From Bacillota bacterium (lineage in GTDB: Bacteria; Bacillota; GCA-003054495; Carboxydocellales; JAJZSN01), in the NCBI GenBank assembly GCA_021849745.1, contig JAJZSN010000010.1:1-50122 (forward strand): a stretch of 50,122 bases of DNA, read 5' to 3'. Below the pieces are notes generated by a model. That model searched no databases. It was not told where the DNA came from and worked only from the letters and a program-made list of their open reading frames with translations. A program made the position numbers and the translations under genes. Shown here one piece after another: positions 7,249-16,658 of the stretch. The stretch's first letter is position 1. Each line of letters begins with the position of its first letter.

Positions 7249-9966
7249 AACTGCAATTTAAGCACCAAAAATTCCAAGCAGATGCGGCCAAGGCAGTGCC
7301 CAGCAGCGTTGCCATACGGGAGGGTGTATATAAGTCGTTTCAGATTACGGAGGAACACTTTGCAGAGGAGTACGGAAAGAAAATTCGGTATTTCATCTAT
7401 AATTCCGCCCAGCTTACCGAGATTGACCGCTTCGCTTCCGACAGCGCCATCAATGTGATGATCATCAACTCCCAGGCCTTTAATGCCCGAGGCAAGGATG
7501 CCCGGCGCATCTATATGAAATTGGACGAGTTCAGAAGCCGCAAGCCCATTGATATCCTTGCGAAAACCAACCCTATTCTGATTATTGACGAGCCTCAGTC
7601 GGTAGAAGGTGCGGCTACAAAGGAGCGCTTAAAAGAATTCAATCCCCTGGTCACCCTGCGCTATTCAGCAACCCACAAGAAGGACAACGTCTATAATATG
7701 ATCTACCGCCTGGATGCCATGGAAGCCTACAACAAGAAGTTGGTCAAAAAAATTGCCGTCAAGGGCATTTCCGTTACCGGCAGTACGGCAACGGAAGGAT
7801 ATGTGTATCTGGAAAGCATCAATCTATTCTAAGGGCAACCCCACCGCTACCATTGAATTTGATATGAAAGGTGCCAGCGGTGTCCGCAAGGCAACGCGTA
7901 TTGTCGGAGAAGGTTATAACCTGTTCCCTAATTCCGGGGAGCTTGCCGAATATAAGAACGGATATACCGTGTTGCGGATTGACGGCAGAGACAGTTCCAT
8001 TGAGTTTACAAACGGTATTAAGCTATTTGCCGGAGATGTTATGGGAGCGGTCAGCGAGGATCAGCTTAGGCGGATCCAAATCCGCGAGTCCATCCTCTCT
8101 CACCTCGAGCGGGAACGGCAGTTATTCTATAAAGGCATTAAGGTGCTGTCACTTTTCTTTATTGATGAGGTTGCAAAGTACAAGCAGTATGACAATGCAG
8201 GACAAGCCTTTAATGGTCTATATGCAGATATGTTTGAGGAAGAATACAAACAGGTTGTCAATAATCTTCAGCTTGAAATCGGCGATAGCGATGAGTATTT
8301 GAAATATCTTGACGGCATAACCGCCGCAGAAACCCATGCCGGGTATTTTTCCATCGACAAAAAGAGCCATCGTGTGATAGATAGCAAATTAGGCGACAGG
8401 CGGGAGCGCACCTCCGACGATGCTGATGCTTATGACCTGATTATGAGAAATAAAGAGCGATTACTGGACCGCCGTGAGCCGGTGAGGTTTATTTTCTCTC
8501 ACTCTGCTCTCAGAGAAGGCTGGGACAATCCAAATGTGTTTCAAATCTGTACCCTCAAGCAGAGCGGCAGTGATGTCCGTAAACGTCAGGAAGTAGGACG
8601 GGGCTTAAGATTGTCTGTAAATCAGAATGGAGAACGCATGGATGCGAATCTGTTGGGTGAGGACGTCCATAATGTGAATGTCCTTACCGTTGTTGCCAAC
8701 GAAAGCTATGACAGCTTTGCCAAAGGACTGCAAGCAGAGCTTGCTGAGGCAGTTGCTGACCGGCCTCGCCTGGTAACGGTAGATCTCTTTAAGAATAAAG
8801 TTATTAAAGACGCTAGTGGCGCTGAACAGGTTGTTGATATCGACCTTGCTCAAAGCATTTATGAGGGGCTTATCACCAGCGGATATGTAAAGAAAGGTGT
8901 TCTCACCGACAAATATTATGAGGACAAGAAAAACGGTAATGTCGAGATTGCTGAGGAGGTTGCAGATTGCACTGAGTCTGTCATAGCGATTCTCGACTCC
9001 ATCTACGACAGCCGTGCCATGCAGCCGGAAAACGCACGGAAATACAATGTCGAATTGAAGCTGGACAAGTCCAAGCTGGGCTTGCCGGAATTTCAGAAGC
9101 TTTGGGCTAATATAAACGCCAAGTCTGTATATGTGGTGGAATTCCATCAGGAAGAATTGATTCAAAAAGCAATATCGGCACTAAACCGTGAACTACGTGT
9201 ATCTAAAATATTTTTTAAGGTTGAAACCGGGGCGATGACCGATATCCAATCACGGGAACAATTGCAGCAGGGAGCCGCTTTTGCGAAAGAGGAAAACGAG
9301 GTTTATAAAGCCGAAATTTCTTCCAGTTCAGCGGTGAAATATGACCTCGTCGGGAAAGTAGTCGCTGAAACAGGGCTTGCCAGAAAAGCGGTTGTGAGCA
9401 TCCTGCGTGGAATTGAAAAGACTGTCTTTGACCAGTTTGCCAACAATCCGGAGGAATTCATTATTAAGGCGGCACAGATAATTAACGAACAAAAAGCGAC
9501 GACCATCATCCAGCACATCACTTACAATAAGCTGGATGCAGTTTATGATACTGCCATTTTCACCGAACCGACTCTAAAAGGACAGCTTGGTGTAAATGCA
9601 ATGACGGCGAATAAGCATTTATATGACCACATTCTATACGATTCCTCAAATGAGAGAGCTTTCGCAGAAAGTGTTGATACAAGCAATGATGTGGCTGTTT
9701 ATGTGAAGCTACCGAAGGGCTTTTTTATCAGTACGCCGGTGGGAAAATATAATCCCGACTGGGCGATAGCTTTTCACGAGGGCAAGGTGAAGCACATATA
9801 CTTTGTTGCTGAAACTAAAGGCTCTATGTCCACCATGCAGCTGCGTATGGTAGAGGAAGCAAAAATCCACTGCGCCCGGGAACATTTTAAGGCTATTAGT
9901 ACGGATTCGGTTGTGTATGAAGTGGTGGACAGTTATACGACGTTATTGAATGAGGTGCTGAAGTAA
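7245..9966 (+). pseudogene. res: Type III restriction enzyme Res subunit, lacking Walker A region and frameshifted
   Basis: Res subunits are SF2 translocases/endonucleases acting with a Mod methyltransferase. The family N-terminus MKLQFKHQKFQADAAKAV is present, but the sequence then jumps to about the DEAD-box half, so motif I is missing. Motif II (LIIDEPQ), the DExx-helicase C-terminal motifs (SALREGWDNPNVFQI, QEVGRGLRL) and the C-terminal nuclease (NPDWAIAF then AETKG, a D-ExK arrangement) are intact. The frame breaks near 7830, where one extra T separates the two reading frames; without it they read ESINLSKGNP. No mod gene is in the window. It cannot be a functional ATP-driven restriction enzyme as it stands. 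Confidence 0.8.
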
Positions 9967-10121
9967 CCCAGCTTACTACCTTGATTATTTTAAAACTGTC
10001 AAGAGGTTTTTATGTAAGGTCATTCTTAGGGTATAATTATCCACCAAACCAGGCTACACTACATAGAGGATTTTCTTCCAGTCATGGAGAATACATAATA
10101 AAACGAACCAAGGAGCTGCGG

Positions 10122-10814
10122 ATGAAACTTTCCAAAAGACTGGCGGCCCTGGCGGGGTATGTACCCCAAGGGGTTGTGGTTGCTGATATCGGTACCGATC
10201 ACGGTTATTTACCTATATATTTGATTGAAGAAGGAATCTCCCCTACGGTTATTGCCGGGGATGTCAAAGAAGGCCCCTTGGGTTCGGCCCGCAAGGCGGT
10301 GGCCGAAGCCGGTATGGAAGACAAGATACACCTGCGGCTGGGTGACGGACTGGCGGTTCTTCGCCCAGGGGAGGCTGAGGTTATTATCATCGCCGGGATG
10401 GGCGGCGGTACTATCCGGGAGATTTTGGAGCAGGGCCGCCAGGTTCTGACGGAAGTAAAGCGGCTGATCTTACAGCCCATGGTGGCCGCCGGCCAGCTTA
10501 GATTGTGGCTGATTGATCACGGCTGGAACATCGTGGATGAGACATTAATTGAGGAAGATGGCCGGATATATGAAGTCATCGCAGCCGAGGCAGGCCGCCT
10601 GGAGACCCAATGGGACCCGGTAGAGGTCGAACTGGGGCCCAGATTGCTGGCTAAGAGGCATCCTTTGCTGGAAACTCATGTGGCCAGATTAATTGAGAGT
10701 GAAGAACAGGTACTCAAAGGCTTGGCCAAAAGTGACAGCGACGAGGCCCGGGCCAAGGCCAGGGAGATTTCCTGGCGGCTGGAGAAGATAAAGAAGGTGA
10801 TGGCATGGCGGTAA
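10122..10814 (+). CDS. trmK: tRNA (adenine22-N1)-methyltransferase TrmK
   Basis: A 230-residue class I SAM-dependent methyltransferase of the TrmK (YqfN) family, which makes m1A22 in some tRNAs. The SAM site is VVADIGTDHGYLPIYL (about residues 17-32); the family motif IIIAGMGGGTI and LILQPM follow. The ATG at 10122 has AGGAG at 6-bp spacing; a longer frame from 9981 is an upstream extension with no conserved residues. It overlaps the Nif3 gene by 10 bp, the standard trmK-nif3 pair. A TATAAT at 10032-10037 may be the -10 element of its promoter. Confidence 0.93.
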   Translation: MKLSKRLAALAGYVPQGVVVADIGTDHGYLPIYLIEEGISPTVIAGDVKEGPLGSARKAVAEAGMEDKIHLRLGDGLAVLRPGEAEVIIIAGMGGGTIREILEQGRQVLTEVKRLILQPMVAAGQLRLWLIDHGWNIVDETLIEEDGRIYEVIAAEAGRLETQWDPVEVELGPRLLAKRHPLLETHVARLIESEEQVLKGLAKSDSDEARAKAREISWRLEKIKKVMAWR

Positions 10815-11923
10815 AGTGTCAAACTATCATAAACATAGTGGAACAGTTAGCCCCCCGGTATCTGGCCGAGGAGTGGGATAATGTAGGCTTACAGGTGGGG
10901 AATCCGGCCGGGGAAGTGGACAAGGTGCTGGTCTGCCTGGACGTTAACCAGGAGGTGGCCCGCGAGGCCATAGCCGTGGGTGCGGGTTTGATTGTAAGCC
11001 ATCATCCTTTGATTTTCAAGCCTCTGAAAAACTTGCGCCGGAATAACCCTCAAGGGGAACTTCTCTATACCTTGATTCAAAATGACATCAGCGTTTACTC
11101 TGCCCATACCAATCTGGACAGCGCAGCCGGTGGGGTTAACCAGGTGCTGGCTGAAAAGCTGGGGTTACAGGATATAGAAGTCCTCAGTTCCAGTTACAAC
11201 GAAACCTATTGTAAGATGGTGGTTTTTGTTCCAGTGGGCCATGAGGATGCGGTGCGCAACGCCATGGCGGAAGCGGGGGCGGGCTGGATTGGCAATTACT
11301 CTCATTGCACTTTTCAGCTTCACGGGACAGGAACCTTCAAGCCTTTGGAGGGAGCCAACCCTTTTATTGGTTCGGTCGGCGACTTGGAAAAAGTGGCAGA
11401 ATACCGCCTGGAGACCATTGTACCCCAACGGGCGGCGGGTAAGGTTGTTAAGGCCATGTTGAAGGCACATCCTTACGAAGAGGTGGCCTATGACCTCTAT
11501 CCATTGCTCAACGAAGGGGCGGCCCAGGGTCTAGGCCGTATTGGCAGATTCCTTGAGGCAATTCCCTTTGGTGAATTGGTTAAAAAAGTTAAGGACAGCT
11601 TAGAGGTTGATAAGCTAATTGTTGGCGGGGATCTGAACCGCTCTGTACAAAAAATTGCCGTCTGCGGTGGAAGTGGGGCGAGTTTACTTCATAAAGCCCT
11701 TTTTATGGGCGCTCAGGTTTTATTAACAGGTGACGTAAAGTACCATGAGGGGCAGGAAATGCTAGCCCAGGGGCTTAATTTTATTGACGGGGGGCACCAT
11801 GCCACCGAGAGACCCGTGGTTTCTGTTTTGGCGGATTTTCTCCGGGAAAAGGCCCAGGCTAACAAGTTTTCTGTAGATATTGTAGTTAGTGAAGTGAATA
11901 CAAATCCCTTTGTGTCGGTTTAA
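10805..11923 (+). CDS. Nif3-like dinuclear metal center protein (YqfO family, GTP cyclohydrolase I type 2-like)
   Basis: A 372-residue Nif3/DUF34 protein in the long form with a central PII-like/CutA-type insert (about residues 125-230, FVPVGHEDAVRNAMAEAG to AHPYEEVAYDLYPL). Metal-ligand motifs are VSHHPLIF and SAHTNLD in the N-terminal half and TGDVKYHEG and DGGHHATE in the C-terminal half. The molecular function is unsettled. The ATG at 10805 overlaps the trmK stop, implying translational coupling. It ends before a clear terminator. Confidence 0.93.
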   Translation: MAVKCQTIINIVEQLAPRYLAEEWDNVGLQVGNPAGEVDKVLVCLDVNQEVAREAIAVGAGLIVSHHPLIFKPLKNLRRNNPQGELLYTLIQNDISVYSAHTNLDSAAGGVNQVLAEKLGLQDIEVLSSSYNETYCKMVVFVPVGHEDAVRNAMAEAGAGWIGNYSHCTFQLHGTGTFKPLEGANPFIGSVGDLEKVAEYRLETIVPQRAAGKVVKAMLKAHPYEEVAYDLYPLLNEGAAQGLGRIGRFLEAIPFGELVKKVKDSLEVDKLIVGGDLNRSVQKIAVCGGSGASLLHKALFMGAQVLLTGDVKYHEGQEMLAQGLNFIDGGHHATERPVVSVLADFLREKAQANKFSVDIVVSEVNTNPFVSV

Positions 11924-11925
11924 GC

Positions 11926-11956
11926 AGCAGTAACCATTACTGCTGTTTTTATTTTT
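11926..11956 (+). terminator. Rho-independent terminator after the Nif3 gene
   Basis: AGCAGTAA and TTACTGCT form an 8-bp stem with a 3-nt loop, followed by GTTTTTATTTTT. Confidence 0.85.
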
Positions 11957-12009
11957 AATATTCAGGATATTATTTTAAGACCAGTGGCAAATAGGGAGGA
12001 GGGTTTTCT

Positions 12010-12726
12010 ATGGAACAAGTTAAGAAGCTATTGGCTCTGCAGTCTTTGGAAAAAAGGCAAAGGGAATTAAAAACCGCCCTGCGGCAGATGCCCATGGTCA
12101 GGGAACTGCGCAGGCTCAAGGAGGCCATCGAAGGTGGTCAGGATGAGATGCGCACCGGTAAAGAGCGGTATAATAATCTTGGCCAAGCCATCATTAAAGG
12201 GGAAAATATTTGTTACCAGTTGCGGCAAAAAATCGAGGAACTTCAGGAACAGTTATACAGCGGGATGATCAACAACCCCAAAGAACTTGAGAACCTGGAA
12301 GGGCAGCTGGTACTTCATAAAGAACAATTGGAGGCCAAAGAGGAGCGGGTTTTTCAATTAATGGAGGAGAAAGAAAACCTTTATAGAGCGCTACTTAATT
12401 CTCGGGCAGAGGTGGAAAGACTTAAAGAGGAGTTCCGTTCCCTGCGTATCCAGTACCAAGTTAGACAAGAGGAGATGAACCACGAACTGGAGGATATTCC
12501 GGGGGCTTTGACCAGGATTACCTCGGAAATTGACCCGGACAGCCTAGGCCATTATAATAAGTTAAAGAGTCGGCATCGCAATTCCATGGTGGCCATGGCG
12601 GTGAACAATATCTGTGCGGGATGTCATTTTACCTTGGCCTTTGACACTATTAAGAAGCTTAAAGAGATTAATGAATTGGTTTTTTGTGATAATTGTGGGC
12701 GGATTCTTTACCCCAGTGGCTCATGA
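12010..12726 (+). CDS. Coiled-coil zinc-ribbon protein (COG1579/CdsZ-like)
   Basis: A 238-residue protein, mostly a long antiparallel coiled coil (about residues 1-175, heptad-rich with many Glu, Lys and Leu). It ends in a C4 zinc ribbon, CAGCHF then CDNCGRILY. Members of COG1579 are widespread, and a nucleic-acid or partner-binding role has been proposed. GGGAGGAGGG precedes the ATG with good spacing. The gene sits between the Nif3 and RNase HI genes, as often seen in Clostridia. Confidence 0.88.
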   Translation: MEQVKKLLALQSLEKRQRELKTALRQMPMVRELRRLKEAIEGGQDEMRTGKERYNNLGQAIIKGENICYQLRQKIEELQEQLYSGMINNPKELENLEGQLVLHKEQLEAKEERVFQLMEEKENLYRALLNSRAEVERLKEEFRSLRIQYQVRQEEMNHELEDIPGALTRITSEIDPDSLGHYNKLKSRHRNSMVAMAVNNICAGCHFTLAFDTIKKLKEINELVFCDNCGRILYPSGS

Positions 12727-12750
12727 TTTAGTTGGAAAGGGAGGATGAAA

Positions 12751-13593
12751 TTGTTGGTAGTGAGGATTTATACGGATGGAGCCTCCCGGGGTAACCCTGG
12801 GGAAGCGGGTATCGGTGTGGCTATCTACGGCCAGGATAACGAAACATTGGTAGAGTTAGGGGAATACATAGGGGTTGCCACCAATAACGTGGCTGAATAT
12901 ACCGCCCTGATTAGGGGCCTCCAAGCAGCCAAAAAGCTGGGGGCTAACAAGGTGGAAGTGTATGCCGACAGTGAGTTGATGATCAAACAGATGAAGGGTC
13001 AGTATAAGGTGAAAAATGAGGGCTTGCAGCCCCTTTACCAGCAGGCCCGGGCCTTGTTCCTGGAGTTTGCCAGCTGCACTTTTACCCATGTGCCCAGGGA
13101 GAAGAATAAGCGGGCTGATGCCCTGGCCAACCAGGGGATTGATAACAAAGGAAAAAAGGGTATCGGTCAACCGGTTTCCCATGGTGAAGGTCAGGGCCTC
13201 TTTGCCAATGTTTTCCCTGAAACTAAAGGGACCACGGGGCGCAGGGATGACAAGCTTTCCACAGCCTGGGTGGAGGAGACGGAAACCGAGGTGCGCAATT
13301 GGGTGCGGGTAGCGCCGGGAATTTCCAGGGAAACCTTAGCGGTAGGCGAAAAAATGATGCTGGTTAAGTTTCATTTTAAGAAAGGGGCTTTGGTGCCGCG
13401 CCACAGCCATCCCCATGAGCAGTCCAGTTATATTGTCCAAGGTAAGTTGCTTTACAAGATAGGGGATGAGGAAATGGTGCTGGAAAAGGGCGAGAGCCTG
13501 ATCATCCCCGGCGGGGTGGAGCATGAGGCGGTGGCCCTGGAAGATACAGTGGATGTGAACACCTTTGTCCCTATCCGGGAAGATTATTTATAG
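12751..13593 (+). CDS. RNase HI domain fused to a cupin domain
   Basis: A protein of about 280 residues. Residues 1-140 are RNase HI-type: YTDGASRGNPGEAG, NNVAEYTALI, VYADSELMIKQM and NKRADALANQ carry the D-E-D-D catalytic set. A roughly 45-residue linker leads to a cupin (about residues 195-278) with PRHSHPHEQSSYIVQGK and IIPGGVEHEA, giving His, His, Gln/Glu and His metal ligands. RNase HI alone is about 140-150 residues, so the cupin is an addition. AAGGGAGG (12737-12744) directly abuts ATG 12745, so TTG 12751 with 6-bp spacing is preferred. The cupin function is unknown. Confidence 0.85.
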   Translation: MLVVRIYTDGASRGNPGEAGIGVAIYGQDNETLVELGEYIGVATNNVAEYTALIRGLQAAKKLGANKVEVYADSELMIKQMKGQYKVKNEGLQPLYQQARALFLEFASCTFTHVPREKNKRADALANQGIDNKGKKGIGQPVSHGEGQGLFANVFPETKGTTGRRDDKLSTAWVEETETEVRNWVRVAPGISRETLAVGEKMMLVKFHFKKGALVPRHSHPHEQSSYIVQGKLLYKIGDEEMVLEKGESLIIPGGVEHEAVALEDTVDVNTFVPIREDYL

Positions 13594-13604
13594 TTTTTAA
13601 AATG

Positions 13605-13632
13605 CCCCGGGATTTCTCCCGGGGTTTAATTT
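13605..13632. terminator. Bidirectional terminator between RNase HI-cupin and cooS
   Basis: CCCCGGGA and TCCCGGGG form a perfect 8-bp stem with a TTTC loop. It is flanked by TTTAATTTTA on the plus strand and by A-rich sequence upstream, so it can serve both convergent genes. Confidence 0.8.
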
Positions 13633-15545
13633 TATTGCAAGCCTAATTTCTTACGTTTCTCCATGATATGCTGCTCGATGCCGTCAGCAGCCTTGACGGG
13701 GTCATCCCCGATGGCCACCTTGCCCCCGGTAATGCCGGGGAGGTCTTCGGTCAGCAGTTTCACTAACTGGGGACCGCCGGTCACTGGCGGCGTGGGGGAT
13801 AGGTGGGTATATAACCCGTAAGCCAGGGCGAACATGCCGTCAATGGTGGCCTTTTGCTCCAGGTACTGGGGAGCGGTGACCGCAATGGGCAGGGCCGAGG
13901 GATCCACCTTGAGGTAATTGGCTAAATCGGTGGTCAGCAGCTGAATCCGGCCGGTATCGGTACAGGTACCGAAGCTTAACACCGGTGGAATCTTAAGGCT
14001 GCCGCACACTTCTTTCAGACCGGGACCGGCCATTTGAAGGGCATCCAGGTTACACAGGCCGGCTACTTCCAGGGCATGGTTGCCACAGCCGCCGCTAATG
14101 ATGAGGATATCCCTTTTGATTAACTCCTTGGTCAGGTTGACGGTCATATAGTCCTGGGGCCCGGTGGACAGGGTGGTACAGTTGACCAGGGCCACCACAC
14201 CCTTAATTTTACCGGCTCCGATGACGTCGACCAAGGGTTTTAAGTCGCCGCCCAGCGCCTGCAGAATGGCTTCGGGTGAGAACCCGGCGATGGCTTTGGT
14301 AACCTTCTGGGGTACTTTGGGGATGATTTTGCCGTGGCGTTTTTTAAAGTTCTCGATACCCCAGTTAATGAGCTGCTGGGCCATATGGGCCACTTCAGTA
14401 GGTTTGTAATCCAGGTTTTTATCCACTCCAGGGATGCGCACCAGGTCGTTAACAGAAACCAGGGTAACTTGGTACTTATCTTCATAAGGTTTCAGGTTAG
14501 GGGGTGAACAGTTTTCATCCATGGCGAAAACATCAATGGCCCCGGTGGCCAGAGCCGGCTCGATGGCCAGCCAGTTACCCAGCAGGCCCCGGAAGACGTC
14601 ATCTATCTGGAACCGTTGCAGTACTTCCTGGCCGCTTTCAATACAGCCGATGACCCGAAGACCTTTGGCTCCGGCGTCTTTAGCCCGCTGTTGAACCTGG
14701 GGATCGCGGGCGGCCTGGATGGTGGCGATGCCCACCCAGGGTTCATGGCCATTGAACACGATATTGACATAATTAGGATCTAGGATACCAAGGTCTACGT
14801 CCACCTCATGGGGCATGGGGGTGCCGAAGAGGATATCTTGTACCATTTCCAGGCCTAACTGGGCTCCGTAGATACAGGAGATGCCTAGCCGCAGGGCTTT
14901 CTTAGCCATAGAGACGTGGTCGCCGTCTACGTTGGTTAAGCAGCTGGCGGTGGCGTCTTTAATTTCGTGCATAACCCCGGCAGGATAGATGGCCAGGTCC
15001 TTCCATAGTTTTCGCCTGGATTCAGGGGCAAAGGTTTCAATCATTTTACTGGGTTCGTCATAATCACGGTATAGTTCCCAGATTAGGAAATCAGCCAGCC
15101 ATTGGGCCACCTGTTCCGGTGAGGCAGAGGTATTGACTCCGCACTTGCCGGCGAACCACATAAGTTTATTTTGATCAGTAATCTTAAATGGTGTCTTTCC
15201 CTGAACGGTAGACTTAAGTGTCCGGTAAGCGTTATAAGCATGATGGGTATATGTAGAGATACCCATTACATTTCTCAACAGCATATCCCGCATGGCCATA
15301 GCGTTGGGGTCGATACCGCAAACCCCTAAGGTGGCTCCTGCTTTTTCCGAGATACGGCACGGGCCGTTGGTGCAGAGTTGGCAGCTTACCCCGGCTGAGC
15401 AGAAGCCGCAGCGTATGCTCTCCTGGGGATCGAAGCGGTCAAAGGTGTTGCTGATGCCGTCGGCTTTGAGCCTTTCGTACATTTCCTGCACGGAGTCATG
15501 GACACTGATTCTGGTTCCCATCTTGTGCCTGATTTTTTCTGCCAT
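13632..15545 (-). CDS. cooS: Anaerobic Ni-Fe carbon monoxide dehydrogenase catalytic subunit
   Basis: A 637-residue CooS, the enzyme for CO + H2O to CO2 + 2e- + 2H+. The N-terminal cluster region RCGFCSAGVSCQLCTNGPCR (residues 45-64) holds the B and D cluster cysteines. C-cluster elements are NGHEPW, GCIESGQEV, DENCSPPN, NCTTLSTG, SGGCGNHALE and FGTCTDTGR. The D-cluster Cys spacing is CX2C (C46, C49), the pattern described for the [2Fe-2S] D-cluster of Desulfovibrio vulgaris CooS, not the CX7C of 4Fe-4S types. The ATG at 15545 has AGGAGG upstream. No cooC, cooF, acs or hydrogenase gene is adjacent, so its redox partner is encoded elsewhere. Confidence 0.95.
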   Translation of the reverse strand: MAEKIRHKMGTRISVHDSVQEMYERLKADGISNTFDRFDPQESIRCGFCSAGVSCQLCTNGPCRISEKAGATLGVCGIDPNAMAMRDMLLRNVMGISTYTHHAYNAYRTLKSTVQGKTPFKITDQNKLMWFAGKCGVNTSASPEQVAQWLADFLIWELYRDYDEPSKMIETFAPESRRKLWKDLAIYPAGVMHEIKDATASCLTNVDGDHVSMAKKALRLGISCIYGAQLGLEMVQDILFGTPMPHEVDVDLGILDPNYVNIVFNGHEPWVGIATIQAARDPQVQQRAKDAGAKGLRVIGCIESGQEVLQRFQIDDVFRGLLGNWLAIEPALATGAIDVFAMDENCSPPNLKPYEDKYQVTLVSVNDLVRIPGVDKNLDYKPTEVAHMAQQLINWGIENFKKRHGKIIPKVPQKVTKAIAGFSPEAILQALGGDLKPLVDVIGAGKIKGVVALVNCTTLSTGPQDYMTVNLTKELIKRDILIISGGCGNHALEVAGLCNLDALQMAGPGLKEVCGSLKIPPVLSFGTCTDTGRIQLLTTDLANYLKVDPSALPIAVTAPQYLEQKATIDGMFALAYGLYTHLSPTPPVTGGPQLVKLLTEDLPGITGGKVAIGDDPVKAADGIEQHIMEKRKKLGLQ

Positions 15546-15650
15546 TATCGTTCCTCCTTGTGGATTTTGTGCAATAACTGGAGATAGTTTTTCCATGGAA
15601 GGAGGATTTATACGGTTTTGTACAGCAACATCACCAAATCTTAAATCAGT

Positions 15651-16274
15651 TTATCGTTGCAAAACAAAAAGTTTAGTTGCATATCGAAATCTACCTTGTT
15701 CTATTTCGATAACTTCTTTTTCCCATTTCCACCCTTCTGATATTAGTTTTTGTATAAATTGAAGGGCGTCTGTCCGTCCATATTCACCAATAATCAGCCG
15801 TCCTCCGGTTTTTAAGTTGTTCTCAAAAATATTCTTCAAGTATGGATGTAACAAGGGTTGGTAAAGAAAATCAGAACCGGTGATGATATCGAATTTTTCA
15901 GTAATGGTAAAATTACGCCAATCAGCTATCATGTGGCTTATTCTATCGGCCACACCGTTTTGCCTGGCGTTCAATTGGGCCAGGTCGACGGCTTCCGGGA
16001 TATAATCGGTCTGGGTCAATTGGGCCCCTTTTAAGGCCGCAGCCAGGCCCGGCAGGCCCAGACCTGCCCCCAATTCCAAGACGGTGAGGCCGGACAAGTC
16101 AGGGCCTTGCCAGTACCAGCGGGCCAGGGCTATGGCCGAGGGCCATAGTTCCACCCAGACAGGGGTTTCACCGTCCTCCAGGGTGTTGACCAGGATTTCT
16201 TCGGTATCTTTCACGATGGTCAGGTTGACGGTGTGTCCGCCTAAGTCGATAGGAATATTTTGAGTTTTAATCAT
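15651..16274 (-). CDS. SAM-dependent methyltransferase, lysine methyltransferase family-16 type
   Basis: A 207-residue class I methyltransferase. WVELWPSAIALARWYW followed by VLELGAGLGLPGLAAA (SAM motif I), TDYIPEAV and GSDFLYQP (post-I and the D/N-F-L motif) resembles the Methyltransf_16 group (METTL21/ETFB-KMT-like protein lysine methyltransferases). The ATG at 16274 is preceded by TGGAGG; a longer in-frame extension upstream lacks conservation. The substrate is unknown. It is 105 bp upstream of cooS on the same strand and may be co-transcribed. Confidence 0.75.
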   Translation of the reverse strand: MIKTQNIPIDLGGHTVNLTIVKDTEEILVNTLEDGETPVWVELWPSAIALARWYWQGPDLSGLTVLELGAGLGLPGLAAALKGAQLTQTDYIPEAVDLAQLNARQNGVADRISHMIADWRNFTITEKFDIITGSDFLYQPLLHPYLKNIFENNLKTGGRLIIGEYGRTDALQFIQKLISEGWKWEKEVIEIEQGRFRYATKLFVLQR

Positions 16275-16469
16275 ATGTTCCTCCATTCGGGATATGTAAT
16301 AAAGACCCGTGAGCAACGAAGGGTTACTGCCTCTCCCGAAGTCGACCCTAGCCCACCATTCTTTCATATTTTTTTCGACATGGCCCAAACAAATCCTTTA
16401 TACCAAATAAAAAGGAAATATATTACCATTGTCGAAGTTTACCAATTAATCGGAAAATGGAGGTTGGAA

Positions 16470-16610
16470 ATGGAAAAAGGTTATCTTATCCTGATGGTTG
16501 ATGATGAGCAGGAGATTGTGGAGTTGGTAAAAGATTATCTGGTGAGGGAAGGGTTCCGAGTGGTTACTGCCGGGGACGGGCAGGGGGCCCTGGAAGCCGC
16601 CCGAACTACG
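16470..16610 (+). pseudogene. Response regulator, receiver-domain fragment
   Basis: ATG 16470, with GGAGG at 6-bp spacing, starts a clean receiver domain: LILMVDDEQEIVELVKDYL and FRVVTAGDGQGALEAA. After about 45 residues homology ends abruptly at ARTTNRP, where the DNA becomes intergenic repeat-like sequence (ACTACGAAC, CCCCTAACCCCTGACCC). The frame continues only in proline-rich nonsense to 16685. The phosphoacceptor Asp strand and the DNA-binding domain are missing. The nonsense part is antisense to the DUF2892 gene. Confidence 0.75.
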
Positions 16611-16658
16611 AACCGACCCACAAGAACCTCCCCACCCCTAACCCCTGACCCTAGAGCA

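Noticed and set aside
7714-7830. N-terminal part of the 750-codon Res frame
   Set aside because: Out of frame with the Res protein, whose true sequence in this stretch is in the 7245 frame; it arises from the frameshift near 7830.
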